Positions 35,908 through 45,798 are shown, counted from the stretch's first letter. The stretch: DNA of 64,000 bases from Variimorphobacter saccharofermentans (GCF_014174405.1 NZ_JACEGA010000001.1:2954501-3018500), one strand, 5' to 3'. Notes: generated from the sequence alone by a model not told the origin. A program made the numbers and translations.

Positions 35908-37434
35908 TCACTCATTATCAAATGACATATACTGCAGATATAACTCATTAAAATCCGGTTCGTTGGATAAATGAATCTCTCCGGATACTGACACTATATG
36001 CTGCATTGCTTCTTTCATATTCGGTTCTGTCAGATAGGAAATGGCTCCTGACAAGGAGCTGTTACCGATTACCTTGATATTTTCCTTAAGCTCTGGTGGT
36101 AATAATCCGATATGAACTGCTTTATCGATATCCAAGTGGAAACCGAAGCCACCAGCCAGATACACTGTACTTATATGGTCTAAGGTAATCCCATAATTAC
36201 TTGCCAGTATTTCTACTCCTGCCCGGACTGCTGCCTTTGCTAACTGTAATTCCCGAATATCCTTTTGTGTCACTTTAATATCTTCCGTTATGGTATACCC
36301 CTGCTCAAAATATGCATCGGTCAGTAGCCCTGTCTCATCGATAATACCTACCCTAAGAAGCTCCGATATAATTTCAATCACACCGGTTCCGCATATTCCG
36401 ATGGGTGGTTTATTGCCTATGGTTTCGTAGGAAATCTCATTCCCTTTTATGTTCATATGGCTGATAGCACCCGGAATGCTGCCGGTACCGCAGGACAGAT
36501 TACCACCTTCAAAGGCCGGTCCTACAGCAGTTGAGGTCACCAGAATTTTATCCTTATTACCCAATGCCATTTCCCCATTTGTTCCTAAGTCAATAAGGAG
36601 ACATGGCTCTTCTTTTCTATGAAAGCCACATACTGCCAGCCCCGATACAATATCTCCCCCGACAAAGGTAGTGATTCCGGGTAATAGGGTGACTGGTATA
36701 GCATCAATCCCTTCAAGGGAATCCTCAATAAAGCCAATGTTAACAGGTTGGAACGGATAAGTTCCCAAGCCTGTACATGAATAGCCCATATAAAGATGAA
36801 CCATGGTCGTATTCCCTGCAATGGCTACTCTCTTTACCTTACCAGCTTCAACAACTGCTTTCTGAATAACTGCGAGAATGCCATCCCTTATCGTCTTTCG
36901 AATCATCTCCATAAGCTCGTGTTTCTTCCCTTTATTGGAGATGTTGATTCTGGAAATCACGTCGGCACCATAGGATCTCTGCGGATTAATCGACGTGAAC
37001 GTTGCCAGATTATTCCCAACCGAATCAATTAGTGTAACCACTATCGTTGTAGTACCCAAATCAATCGCAATATAATACTGTAATGGATTGAGGACACTTC
37101 TTACTTTCCTCATACTGTTCGAAAGAACCTCCATGCCGGTTTCCTCTGGTGCCAAAAGCTTAATTGTAAGTTCTCCCTTTACCTTAGCTTTACAGGAAAG
37201 GCGGTAAGCCTGTTGTAATTCCTGTTCCGTAAAGCTCCTGTAATCCTCCGGTGTTGCTATTATATTCCCTTCAAGAACCATCACCTTACATTTACCGCAG
37301 GTTCCTCTGCCTCCACAAGCAGAAGGATAGAATATACCATGACGAGCCATTGCATTCAGGATCGTCTCGTTATCCTCAGCCTCAATCATTCTTATCTCAT
37401 CATTCTGTAGTATTACATTTATTCGATGTATCAT
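35908..37434 (-). CDS. 2Fe-2S ferredoxin / ASKHA-ATPase (DUF4445), RamA-like corrinoid activation protein
   Basis: The protein has 508 residues. An N-terminal plant-type ferredoxin domain binds a [2Fe-2S] cluster through Cys40, Cys46, Cys49 and Cys81 (PSACGGRGTCGKCK). A DUF4445 domain follows with the ASKHA phosphate loop AIDLGTTTIVVTL near 124-136 and a second one, LIDLGTNGEMALG. Such proteins reductively reactivate corrinoid methyltransferases. No corrinoid protein or methyltransferase of that type lies nearby, so its client is unknown. The start is uncertain: GGGAGGGG points to TTG 37443, nine bases before ATG 37434. Confidence 0.85.
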   Translation of the reverse strand: MIHRINVILQNDEIRMIEAEDNETILNAMARHGIFYPSACGGRGTCGKCKVMVLEGNIIATPEDYRSFTEQELQQAYRLSCKAKVKGELTIKLLAPEETGMEVLSNSMRKVRSVLNPLQYYIAIDLGTTTIVVTLIDSVGNNLATFTSINPQRSYGADVISRINISNKGKKHELMEMIRKTIRDGILAVIQKAVVEAGKVKRVAIAGNTTMVHLYMGYSCTGLGTYPFQPVNIGFIEDSLEGIDAIPVTLLPGITTFVGGDIVSGLAVCGFHRKEEPCLLIDLGTNGEMALGNKDKILVTSTAVGPAFEGGNLSCGTGSIPGAISHMNIKGNEISYETIGNKPPIGICGTGVIEIISELLRVGIIDETGLLTDAYFEQGYTITEDIKVTQKDIRELQLAKAAVRAGVEILASNYGITLDHISTVYLAGGFGFHLDIDKAVHIGLLPPELKENIKVIGNSSLSGAISYLTEPNMKEAMQHIVSVSGEIHLSNEPDFNELYLQYMSFDNE

Positions 37435-37641
37435 CCTGCTCAAACAGCTCACCCCTCCCAGGTTACAGGTTGTTTTGATCCTAATCTGCCTCAATAATGT
37501 GCTTTCGATAACAGAAATTATACCCTAATGGCAATATTCAGGCAACAAGAATTGTTCTATATTATTACCATGTATATTATAATAGTCATCATCTGATATT
37601 GAATCATATGTCGATATAAATGCGGGTATCGGGAGGAAAAT

Positions 37642-37749
37642 ATGCAAGTAGAGCACAGAATTGAACCGCTGGGACAATTAAATTTGCTGGGTTTCGGTAT
37701 GATGATACTTTGGGTAGATTCTATGAAATTGAATTATGGCTACCTATAG
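37642..37749 (+). CDS. Possible 35-residue small ORF
   Basis: GGGAGG lies 6 bases before ATG 37642. The frame of 35 codons is hydrophobic in its middle (LLGFGMMILWV) and ends at 37749. No homologue comes to mind; it could be the degraded start of a larger protein, for example a GyrI-like effector domain, but this is weak. The terminator 37819-37867 could serve it on this strand. The rest of 37495-37869 shows no other gene. Confidence 0.25.
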   Translation: MQVEHRIEPLGQLNLLGFGMMILWVDSMKLNYGYL

Positions 37750-37818
37750 TCAAGATACATTAAGCTCGCGTCTTCCACTCTTCCACAATTAGGTGATTTC
37801 TTTAGAGAATGATTCAAT

Positions 37819-37867
37819 AAAAAAGATGAATTACCGATAACGTTAGTTATGTGTAATTCATCTTTTT
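37819..37867. terminator. Bidirectional terminator next to the tRNA pair
   Basis: The arms AAAAAGATGAATTAC and their exact complement continue inward as ATAAC/GTTAT. On the minus strand it follows tRNA-Met by 3 bp and runs into TTTTTT. Confidence 0.85.
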
Positions 37868-37869
37868 AG

Positions 37870-37943
37870 TAGCGAAGGACGGATTTGAACCGCCGACACC
37901 GCGGGTATGAACCGCGTGCTCTCGCCAACTGAGCTACTTCGCC
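37870..37943 (-). tRNA. tRNA-Met (CAT), elongator type
   Basis: A 74-nt cloverleaf is seen. The anticodon loop TTCATAC sits on stem CGCGG/CCGCG. The acceptor stem GGCGAAG/CTTCGCT has G1-U72, a feature that the elongator tRNA-Met of Bacillus shares, and the discriminator is A. The initiator-type GGG/CCC anticodon stem is absent. CCA is not encoded. A tRNA-Ile2 with lysidine is the main alternative, but the sequence resembles elongator Met better. Confidence 0.9.
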
Positions 37944-37974
37944 ATAGTAAAGTTCTCATACTATTGCATGAAAA

Positions 37975-38047
37975 TGGGACCTATAGGGCTCGAACCTATG
38001 ACCCTCTGCTTGTAAGGCAGATGCTCTCCCAGCTGAGCTAAGATCCC
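37975..38047 (-). tRNA. tRNA-Val (TAC)
   Basis: A 73-nt cloverleaf is seen. The anticodon loop CTTACAA sits on stem CTGC/GCAG, so the anticodon is TAC. The acceptor GGGATCT pairs with AGGTCCC with one G-T; the discriminator is A and CCA is not encoded. The gene lies 31 bp upstream of tRNA-Met and both probably form one transcript. Confidence 0.95.
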
Positions 38048-38256
38048 TTTCGAAAAGCACTTTTTTATTATATTCATTCAACTAAGGTTTGTCAAGAGTA
38101 AAAATATCTGATAAAAATGGTAAATTATTACAGTTGGTCATGCTTGAGAATTTGTCAAAACGAAGCAGGAACCATGTCCAGAGATAGAATCTTCACAATT
38201 CCGTCAGCGGATATGATTCTCGCTCCTGTCTTGTCTGATTTTCTAGCAAAGTAGTT

Positions 38257-40464
38257 CTATAATAACAGCCCGGATAACTTTCCCTGATAGAGAATATGAA
38301 GCTCATGGAGTGCTCTTGTCACTGCAACGTATAATAGCTTTGCATCTTCATCCGTTGTCCGATAGCTTAGCTCATCAGGATTCCATAAAATAACGGCATC
38401 AAATTCCAATCCCTTTGTCATATAAATGGGCAGCACCATTACACCTGTTGCAAAAGTGACATTCTCCATATCATCCTCAACATGCTGTATCGTGATATAA
38501 GGCTTTAGTAATTCCTTAATCTGAAGCGTTTCTTCCACACTACGACAAATCACAGCAATCGTATCATATCCATTTGCCTGAGCAGCTGTTATGATATCCA
38601 CAGCATGGGAGACCAGTTCTTCCCTTCCCCTTCCTTCTATTACTGACACTTCCTTTCCATGTCGAATAACAGGTTCAATATCATAGGTTGTAAAGCTACA
38701 TTTCTTCAGTATTCTGCTTGCATAATTAGAGATCTCAACGGTATTTCGATAGCTTTTTGCCAGCACATAGAACTTATCCTTATCCGGATTCAATACCTCA
38801 TTTTTCAGTGTCTCCCAATCATTCATACCACTGTCATAGTTGATATTCTGTGTGATATCACCCATGATGGTGTAACTGCAGGTATGAAACAAATGCTGGA
38901 ACAAGGCAAATATCATAACACCGAAGTCCTGTGCCTCATCAATTACAATATGTCTTACATATTCAAAATCCCGGGTCCACTTTATTCTTCGCTTTATAAA
39001 GGTCAGCATTGCCAGATCATATAGATCAATTTCTCTTGCCGACAGCTTCTTTACGAGCAGTTCAATTACTTCAGAGGTGGGAATCCTTAGACCGTTCTCT
39101 CGATATTGCTCCCCTGACTGGATTAGATCCTCCAAAAACCCTAGATAGCACTCCATCAGATTGTATTTTTTATGGCGGTTACCGAAATAGTTCTTATACC
39201 GATTAACCTCTCTTGCAATTTCCTCTTTTCGTTTCTCCTTCTCTTCATTCACGGACTTGATTTTATAAGCAAGCTTTTTATTTAGCAAATCTACCTTTTC
39301 CTGCAACGGCTTATCCTGAAAGAAATTAAGGAAATACTGTATCTCTTCCTTTGAGTATACAATACTGTTCTCATAGGATACATCCTCTGAAAGAATGACA
39401 CTCATTTCAAATTGCCTCATATAAGCATCTAGCGCTTTGATAAAATCCAGAGAGCCTTTGAACCTCTTTAATTCTGATTCTTCTTTCGATTGTGACTCTG
39501 TACGGCGCTTTGTGAAGCTATTGGAAAACTGATACTTTCCCTTTGTCACTTGAAAATCCTTATCCAGAAGCAGTAAGAGAAAATCTTCCATGGTCATCTG
39601 GTTGACATTATATACATCCAGATTCGGCAACACACCGGTAATATAATTTAGTAACATTTTATTACTTCCTATAATGAAGAATTCATCCGGTCTGAATTTC
39701 TCCTTGAAGTTATATAGAATATAAGAAATCCGGTGCATTGCCACTGTTGTTTTACCACTACCGGCCACTCCCTGAACTAATACATTATGCCAGGGATTAT
39801 CACGAATAATTTCATTTTGCTCCTTCTGAATGGTGGCAATAATTTCATCCAGCACTACCTCTTTACTCTTACTTAGGTGTTTTGTAAGAAATTCGTCGTT
39901 TGATACAATATTCGCATCATAATAATCAATTAACTTACTTTCTGAAATTTCATACGTTCTCTTTAATTTCAAATCAATATCAATTGCTTCGCCACTTGGG
40001 GTCAAATAAGAGCTTTTTCCGATTTCACTATCATAATATACACTTGCAACCGGAGCCCGCCAGTCAACAATCATGCTTTCACTGGTATTCTTTCGTATCC
40101 CGTTCTTTCCAATATAGAGACTAAAGTTATCATTTTCCTCTATTTCCTTATAATCAATTCTTCCAAAATAGGGTTTCTTTAATGCTCTCCTATTCTTATA
40201 TAGAATACGCTCAATCATGGATCTTTGATCAAATCCTGACATAATATTATTATACATCTGCGGACTATCTTCCCGATACGTATCATAAAGCTCCTTCGTC
40301 TCCGCACTGAGTTCCTTATATTTTTCCAGATAGTCCTCGATATTTTGCTTAATTACGGTTATACATTTCTCAAGCTGCTCCTCTTCCTTCTTTCTTTCAA
40401 TATCGTAATCCATCTCCTCTGAAGAGGTATCGGTCTGCTTCTCTGTCTTTCTTAATTCCTGCAT
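38257..40464 (-). CDS. helD: UvrD-like helicase, HelD (RNA polymerase recycling) type
   Basis: HelD-type proteins are superfamily 1 motors that bind RNA polymerase and help remove stalled complexes. The 735-residue protein has the HelD N-terminal coiled coil (residues 18-65), a GRIDYKEIEENDNFSLYIGK linker typical of HelD, Walker A GVAGSGKTT at 232-240, HIVIDEAQDFG as Walker B, and late motifs KSYRNTVEIS and YMTKGLEFDAVILW. The C-terminus has YVAVTRALHELHILY. The gene follows the tRNA pair and precedes an ABC exporter, with no operon link apparent. Confidence 0.9.
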   Translation of the reverse strand: MQELRKTEKQTDTSSEEMDYDIERKKEEEQLEKCITVIKQNIEDYLEKYKELSAETKELYDTYREDSPQMYNNIMSGFDQRSMIERILYKNRRALKKPYFGRIDYKEIEENDNFSLYIGKNGIRKNTSESMIVDWRAPVASVYYDSEIGKSSYLTPSGEAIDIDLKLKRTYEISESKLIDYYDANIVSNDEFLTKHLSKSKEVVLDEIIATIQKEQNEIIRDNPWHNVLVQGVAGSGKTTVAMHRISYILYNFKEKFRPDEFFIIGSNKMLLNYITGVLPNLDVYNVNQMTMEDFLLLLLDKDFQVTKGKYQFSNSFTKRRTESQSKEESELKRFKGSLDFIKALDAYMRQFEMSVILSEDVSYENSIVYSKEEIQYFLNFFQDKPLQEKVDLLNKKLAYKIKSVNEEKEKRKEEIAREVNRYKNYFGNRHKKYNLMECYLGFLEDLIQSGEQYRENGLRIPTSEVIELLVKKLSAREIDLYDLAMLTFIKRRIKWTRDFEYVRHIVIDEAQDFGVMIFALFQHLFHTCSYTIMGDITQNINYDSGMNDWETLKNEVLNPDKDKFYVLAKSYRNTVEISNYASRILKKCSFTTYDIEPVIRHGKEVSVIEGRGREELVSHAVDIITAAQANGYDTIAVICRSVEETLQIKELLKPYITIQHVEDDMENVTFATGVMVLPIYMTKGLEFDAVILWNPDELSYRTTDEDAKLLYVAVTRALHELHILYQGKLSGLLL

Positions 40465-40509
40465 TATAACCCTCCATTCTATTGAAACACTGTCTTATAT
40501 CCATCCAGA

Positions 40510-41286
40510 TCACGAACCTGTCGATTTATAATGTCTGAGACCTAACCTCCAGAGCAAATAACTGGGTACAAAAAATAAACAGGCAACTAATGGCAACCAC
40601 ATATATATAGATTTCTCGGTACGTCCGGTCAAATATAAAAACGGATAGTACTGGAACAACGAATAAGGAACCAGATAGGTGCAAAATCTAAGTACTCTCT
40701 TTCCATATATGTCAAGCGGATACTTTCCGTATTCCCTTGCCCCATCCGTTAATACATTCATAAACTCCAGCCCCTCCAGTGTAAAAAAGCAAATAGCGGC
40801 ATATATGATAAAAAGACAGCCGAAGATAACGGTACCACCAAAAACCATAAGGAATAGTGTCACGACTTTATATATATTCCATTCAATACCCGAGGCTTGA
40901 ATTCCATAAACAAACATACATAATGCCAATAGTATTCTTCCGATGTGGGTAAATGCTATCTTTCCCAGAACGATCTGAAAGATCGGACTTCTTGGTCTTA
41001 CAAGAATACGGTCAAATTCACCATTTCCAATGGTTCCCGCAAATGTATCAAAGCCTCTCAGAAACATTTCTGCCAAAGAGAAGGAGAGAAGAACCGTTGC
41101 ATAGCAAAGAAGTATTTCACTTAACTGATATCCCTTTATCTCATGAAACCGATCATACATAAAAAATATACCTAAGAAGACATTGAAGGACACCAAAAAC
41201 ACTCCTATGGTTGTTAAGAGAAAGGAAACCTTATATTGCATGGCTTCTTTTAAATGCATGATAAAAAACTTTCCATATAATTTCAT
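40510..41286 (-). CDS. ABC-2 type transporter permease
   Basis: The 258-residue protein has about six hydrophobic segments. Its N-terminus (KLYGKFFIMHLKEAMQYKVSFLLT) matches ABC-2 exporter permeases of the DUF990 group, and the FDRILVRPRSPIFQIV segment is a family signature of the cytoplasmic loop (RP as in the partner subunit). It lies 14 bp after the second permease and forms with it and the ATPase a three-gene exporter. GGAGGTGA precedes the start. The substrate is unknown. Confidence 0.85.
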   Translation of the reverse strand: MKLYGKFFIMHLKEAMQYKVSFLLTTIGVFLVSFNVFLGIFFMYDRFHEIKGYQLSEILLCYATVLLSFSLAEMFLRGFDTFAGTIGNGEFDRILVRPRSPIFQIVLGKIAFTHIGRILLALCMFVYGIQASGIEWNIYKVVTLFLMVFGGTVIFGCLFIIYAAICFFTLEGLEFMNVLTDGAREYGKYPLDIYGKRVLRFCTYLVPYSLFQYYPFLYLTGRTEKSIYMWLPLVACLFFVPSYLLWRLGLRHYKSTGS

Positions 41287-41300
41287 ATTTCACCTCCAAA

Positions 41301-42134
41301 TTATCCACCCTGAACGACAACCCGTTTAAGAGCAAGTGCGATTAGACGTTTCCCAAGGAATATCAAGAAAATGATCCAAAATAGCTGTAACCCTGCTCTC
41401 AGATATATCTCTGTACTATGAATATCCCCCGAATAGATGCGTAGAGGCACATTCTGCATGGAAGCGAAGGGAAGCAACTCTACGGCCTGGCGAAGCCCAT
41501 CCGGGAAAAATGGCAGGGGAATCACAGCGCCGGCAAAAAACTCTACAAGGGATGCTGCAACCAGACGTACTCCCATGGGTGAAAGCGTAAAAAAATTAAT
41601 GATATATACCAGCATTCCAAAGGACACCGTTACCAGTAACCCTAGCACCATCGTGATAATAAACCATATTGCAGCATTCGGATCCTGTGGCAGCCTCATT
41701 CCATATGGTTTTGGAAGAAATGCTGCAAATATGAGAATTGGCATACAGCGAAGTACTACTTTTGAAAGCCGATCTGCCATACATCGAATAAACCACATTG
41801 AATAAAGCTCAAAGGGTCTGCATAATTCATAGGCAATACCACCATCCGTAATAGTACGAAGCAAATCATAGTCGATAATCCACATCATGTAGATGGCTAA
41901 AAATGCTTGTTGTAGCCATATATAAGTAGTTAGCGCTTCAAATGACATGGGAAAGCTTCCCGGATTTTCATTATAAAATGCCTTATACCCCAATATTCCC
42001 ATTGCTCCCCATGCAAATTGGGTTACGATACCCGCAAGGGCTGCCGCCCGATATTGCAAGCCTGCTGAAAAACGTATTCGAAAGAATGATTTATATTTTC
42101 GTAGCTGTTTATTAAAACTCCTTAATTCATGCAA
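41301..42134 (-). CDS. ABC-2 type transporter permease, partner subunit
   Basis: The 277-residue protein has about six hydrophobic segments, an N-terminal ELRSFNKQLRKYKSFFRIRFSAG block and the GIAYELCRPFELYSMWFIR loop shared with DUF990-type permeases. The frame remains open for 69 more codons to 42341, but that part has no membrane signature. GAGGAGGG lies 8 bases before TTG 42134 (MHELRSFNK), so this TTG is chosen as start. The stretch 42135-42382 between the ATPase and this start is then unassigned. Confidence 0.8.
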   Translation of the reverse strand: MHELRSFNKQLRKYKSFFRIRFSAGLQYRAAALAGIVTQFAWGAMGILGYKAFYNENPGSFPMSFEALTTYIWLQQAFLAIYMMWIIDYDLLRTITDGGIAYELCRPFELYSMWFIRCMADRLSKVVLRCMPILIFAAFLPKPYGMRLPQDPNAAIWFIITMVLGLLVTVSFGMLVYIINFFTLSPMGVRLVAASLVEFFAGAVIPLPFFPDGLRQAVELLPFASMQNVPLRIYSGDIHSTEIYLRAGLQLFWIIFLIFLGKRLIALALKRVVVQGG

Positions 42135-42382
42135 ATACTTTCCCTCCTCAACTATTAATTTTATAAGGTAATTGCGAAACTTAATAATCATGGTCATAGC
42201 GTATACAGGGGATGCATGTTCCGAAGTAAACCATAGCGGAAGGAGCGGGTTTATGTAGGAATATGTATCTGCTGTATGCACAATTAAGATATCTTCAGCG
42301 TTTTGTAGTTGCCTAATTAATTTTAAGCATGACAAAAACACAAGCTATTCTCCGTCATGGTCTACAGACATACCTTGTTGTA

Positions 42383-43357
42383 TTAGATTTGATATTGATG
42401 ATAGAGGTTTGCCACTACTTCATCAATGGAGGAACCCTCTACAGAGATATCCTTTACATCTACCTGTTGCGTTATATAGGCAATGGCATCGGATACACTC
42501 AGTCTTTTTGTATCAATGTCAAATATCGCATGCTGGTTCATTAATGATACAGGTGTCATACCATCACAGGATTTTACCGCATCTCCATTGTATTCTACTG
42601 TAAGGCGTTTTCCTGACGAGAACTGCTTACGAATGTCCTCCAGATTTCCATCCATCAGGATTTTCCCTTGTCCAATAAGAATAATACGCTTCGTCAAGGT
42701 CTCAATGTCTTGCATATCGTGAGTGGTAAGAATAACTGTTGTATGATGCTTTCGGTTTCGTTCCAGAATAAAATCACGAACCGCAATCTTTGATACTGCA
42801 TCCAGTCCAATGGTAGGTTCATCAAGAAATAGAATTTTGGGGTCATGTAGTAAAGATGCCACAATTTCACATCGCATTCGCTGTCCAAGCGATAGCTGTC
42901 TTGCTGGGGTACGAATAATCTGTTCAACATGAAGTAGGGAAACTAACTCGTCCAAATTCTTTCGGTACGTATGATCCGGAATTTGATAGATGTCACGTAA
43001 CAGTTCAAAGGAATCAATTACTGGTACATCCCACCATAACTGTGATCGCTGTCCGAAGACAACTCCGATTTCTTTCACATGAGCGGTTCGTTCCTTCCAG
43101 GGAACTCTTCCATTGATCAAACATCGCCCCTGTTCCGGTGTTAGGATACCACTTAAAATCTTGATGGTACTGCTTTTTCCTGCACCGTTTGGTCCGATAT
43201 AACCAACCATTTCCCCTTCTTCAATGGTAAATGAGATATCATCGAGAGCTTTGATGCATTCATATTGCTTATGAAATAATGCTTTGAATGCTTCAGAAAA
43301 TCCGGCACCACGCCGGCTGACCTTAAAGGTCTTAGAAATGTGTTCCACTTCAATCAT
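42383..43357 (-). CDS. ABC transporter ATP-binding protein (NatA-like)
   Basis: The 324-residue ATPase powers the adjoining ABC-2 permeases. Walker A is GPNGAGKS (55-62), the signature is LSLGQRM (155-161), Walker B with catalytic Glu is LFLDEP (176-181) and the H-loop is in LTTHDM. A C-terminal extension from about 235 (TVEYNGDAVKSCD...) carries the regulatory domain seen in NatA/DrrA-type subunits. The frame opens at 43447, but AGGAGG 7-8 bases before ATG 43357 (MIEVEHISK) gives the start. Confidence 0.93.
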   Translation of the reverse strand: MIEVEHISKTFKVSRRGAGFSEAFKALFHKQYECIKALDDISFTIEEGEMVGYIGPNGAGKSSTIKILSGILTPEQGRCLINGRVPWKERTAHVKEIGVVFGQRSQLWWDVPVIDSFELLRDIYQIPDHTYRKNLDELVSLLHVEQIIRTPARQLSLGQRMRCEIVASLLHDPKILFLDEPTIGLDAVSKIAVRDFILERNRKHHTTVILTTHDMQDIETLTKRIILIGQGKILMDGNLEDIRKQFSSGKRLTVEYNGDAVKSCDGMTPVSLMNQHAIFDIDTKRLSVSDAIAYITQQVDVKDISVEGSSIDEVVANLYHQYQI

Positions 43358-43579
43358 ACTATTTCCTCCTGGTAGTAATATTTTTTCAAATATCTTGCCA
43401 AGCGACGGTGTACCTTCCGATACACTTTTTTCCTTGGATTTTGCCAAGAAAACCCGTGGTAAATATTTACGTATAAATAAGCGAAGTATGATTGTAACAC
43501 TTTACCAGAAATTAGTCAAGCGTTTTCTGTAATACATTTGATCTATTTTACAGTAAATACAGTAAAATCTGTAGAAAAA

Positions 43580-44179
43580 TTATAACTGATGATGATTACG
43601 TTTTAGATTTTCATATTCATCTGCGGTAAGATTATATTCGCCGAGATGCAATTTCGCACCGTCATAATCTATAATGTTGATGCATGTATTCTTCAACCGG
43701 ATCTTTCCCGTTCCTGTGTAGGCATTACTTAAGACGGATAATACGGCATTAATGGATGCACCATGGGATACTATAATAATGTTCTCATTATAATAACGGA
43801 CAGCATATTTTTTAATGCTATTCATCATTCTTTCACACAATTTATCAAAGGGTTCCTTATCATCCAATTCACCAGAAGCATAGAACGCTTCCCGTTCCTT
43901 TGGAGTCAAACCAGATAATTTCCGAAAGTCCCGTTCAATAAAATCCTCTTCTACTATAATATCTGAGACAGATACCTGCTCTGAGATAATCTCTGCTGTC
44001 ATCTTTGCCCTGCTTAACGGACTGGTAATCACCGCTCGAATGCTCTCATCCTTTAATACCTTGCCACATAATTCAGCCTGACGTATTCCTGTTGCATTTA
44101 ACGGGATATCTTCTCTTCCCTGGAATCTGCCTTCTAAATTCCAATCTGTTTCTCCATGCCTAATTAAAAGTATTTTCAT
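43580..44179 (-). CDS. Histidine phosphatase family protein
   Basis: The 199-residue protein is of the phosphoglycerate-mutase-like histidine phosphatase family. The phospho-acceptor is His8 in LIRHGETDWN, SSPLSRA-like appears as SPLSRAKMTAEII, EEDFIERDFRKLSGL carries the acidic loop, and the second His is in VSHGAS. Its substrate may be a sugar phosphate or a cobalamin or nucleotide intermediate; the sequence does not decide. The gene has no operon partners nearby. Confidence 0.9.
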   Translation of the reverse strand: MKILLIRHGETDWNLEGRFQGREDIPLNATGIRQAELCGKVLKDESIRAVITSPLSRAKMTAEIISEQVSVSDIIVEEDFIERDFRKLSGLTPKEREAFYASGELDDKEPFDKLCERMMNSIKKYAVRYYNENIIIVSHGASINAVLSVLSNAYTGTGKIRLKNTCINIIDYDGAKLHLGEYNLTADEYENLKRNHHQL

Positions 44180-44257
44180 ATGTATACCCTCAAACCTTTT
44201 TACTCTATTTTAACTGATACAATAAAATATTTCTATAGTAAGTAGCGTTTATTATAT

Positions 44258-44347
44258 AAATTGAAGACACTTCACCGCATTTAATAACAATTTAAGAACC
44301 ATCTTGTCCTACTATTGTTACAAATACAGCATAGTGTCTTCGAATTT
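44258..44347. repeat. 90-bp imperfect hairpin after gntP
   Basis: The 14-bp outer arms beginning AAATTGAAGACACT pair with the block 44333-44347 with one unpaired base, and inner ATAACAAT pairs with ATTGTTA. It lies in the 248-bp gap between the histidine phosphatase and gntP. It may be the gntP terminator or a small repeat. Confidence 0.5.
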
Positions 44348-44427
44348 ACATATATATGAAAACCTATTTAATTTCAATTTAACAAAACATTTTGTTATTC
44401 GTAATGTAACGAATTGATTTACAACTC

Positions 44428-45798
44428 TTACATAAAAATGTTGAAAATCAACAGTTCAACCAGTCCTACAGCCCAAGCAATGGTTGTTGAGACTGACCAT
44501 ACACGAATCTGTTCCTTTGTCTCCGTTATACCGCTTAGACGATTTACTACCCAATAGAAGCTATCATTGAAGTAGGAGAAGAATAAGGAACCGATGCAGG
44601 CTGCAAAAGCACCTAATAACATATTTCCTCCAGCCGCTTCTACAATTGGAGCAGTAATACCGGCTGCAGTAATCATAGCAACCGTTCCGGAGCCTTGAAC
44701 AAATCGTACTAAGGTAGCAATGATAAATGGTAATAAAATAACCGGAATTGCTGTAGAAGCAATACCATTGGCAATATAATCACCAACACCTGCTGCCTTT
44801 AATACCTGTCCCAGCGCGCCACCACCACCGGTTACGAAAATAATAATTCCGGCAGATTTCATACTATCTTCCAGTTCCTTAATAACATTTTTTCTGTCCA
44901 TATTTCTTGTTAAGGTATAGATTGATACTAATAATCCGATACCTACTGCAATAATCGGTTTTCCTAAGAAAATTAATACGGAATAGAAACCTTCTGTTAG
45001 TTTTAATGCTGATAAAACTGTATTAAGTAAGATTAATATAATCGGTAGGATAATCGGAGCAAACGCAAGGAATGCAGAGGGAAGGTTACGATCTTTTTCA
45101 TCAGATACTACATCATAGATTGGTTTCTGATAAGGTGGTCTTTCCCATCCGTCTCCAGCCTCATTCGGTAACTGATAAATCTTCTTCCCAATAGATTTAC
45201 TATAAAGCATTACTGCGATTGCCATAGGAAGCGCTATCACAATTCCGATTAAAATAAACTGACCAACATCTACACCAAAGGTTCCTGCAACTCCTAATGG
45301 TCCTGGAGTCGGAGGTACTAAGGAGTGCGTTATTACAAGACCACCAGCCAAAGCGATGGCAAGTCCTGCTATTGATTTTTTCGTTTTCCGGGATAATGCC
45401 TTTATTAATGGAGATAAAATTACAAAACCTGAATCACAGAAAATCGGGATTGATACAAGGAAACCTGTTAGTGTAAGTGCTGCTTCTTCCCGACCTTTTC
45501 CAAACATCTTCAGGAAGGTACGCGCCATTCTTTCTGCTGCTCCCGATATTTCAAACATTTGCCCCATCATAATACCGAGACCGATAATAATACCAATATT
45601 TCCTAATGTACCGCCAAACCCGGCTGTAATTGCATCCACTGTTGCATTGGTACCTAAACCTCCAACTAAACCGACAATTACTGCCGCAATCAGTAATGCT
45701 ACAAATACATGTACTTTTGTTTTTAAGATAAGAAAAATCAAGACTGCTAACCCAATACCCAATCCTATAAGCATTTGCGCTCCTGATACATTTTCCAT
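44428..45798 (-). CDS. GntP family permease, probably for a sugar acid
   Basis: The 456-residue protein has about 12-14 hydrophobic spans and the gluconate permease signatures: IGLGIMMGQMFEISGAAERMA, FCDSGFVILSPLI, LVPPTPGPLGVAGTFGVDVG, and FVQGSGTVAMITAAGITAP. GntP transporters import gluconate-like acids in symport with protons. It lies 31 bp after pdxA2, so the likely cargo is a C4 sugar acid such as D-threonate or D-erythronate; this is inferred from context. The gene order is deoR-kinase-pdxA2-permease. Confidence 0.92.
   Translation of the reverse strand: MENVSGAQMLIGLGIGLAVLIFLILKTKVHVFVALLIAAVIVGLVGGLGTNATVDAITAGFGGTLGNIGIIIGLGIMMGQMFEISGAAERMARTFLKMFGKGREEAALTLTGFLVSIPIFCDSGFVILSPLIKALSRKTKKSIAGLAIALAGGLVITHSLVPPTPGPLGVAGTFGVDVGQFILIGIVIALPMAIAVMLYSKSIGKKIYQLPNEAGDGWERPPYQKPIYDVVSDEKDRNLPSAFLAFAPIILPIILILLNTVLSALKLTEGFYSVLIFLGKPIIAVGIGLLVSIYTLTRNMDRKNVIKELEDSMKSAGIIIFVTGGGGALGQVLKAAGVGDYIANGIASTAIPVILLPFIIATLVRFVQGSGTVAMITAAGITAPIVEAAGGNMLLGAFAACIGSLFFSYFNDSFYWVVNRLSGITETKEQIRVWSVSTTIAWAVGLVELLIFNIFM

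Noticed and set aside
37870..37943. Initiator tRNA-Met reading
   Set aside because: The anticodon stem lacks the GGG/CCC pairs and the acceptor end is that of elongator tRNA-Met.
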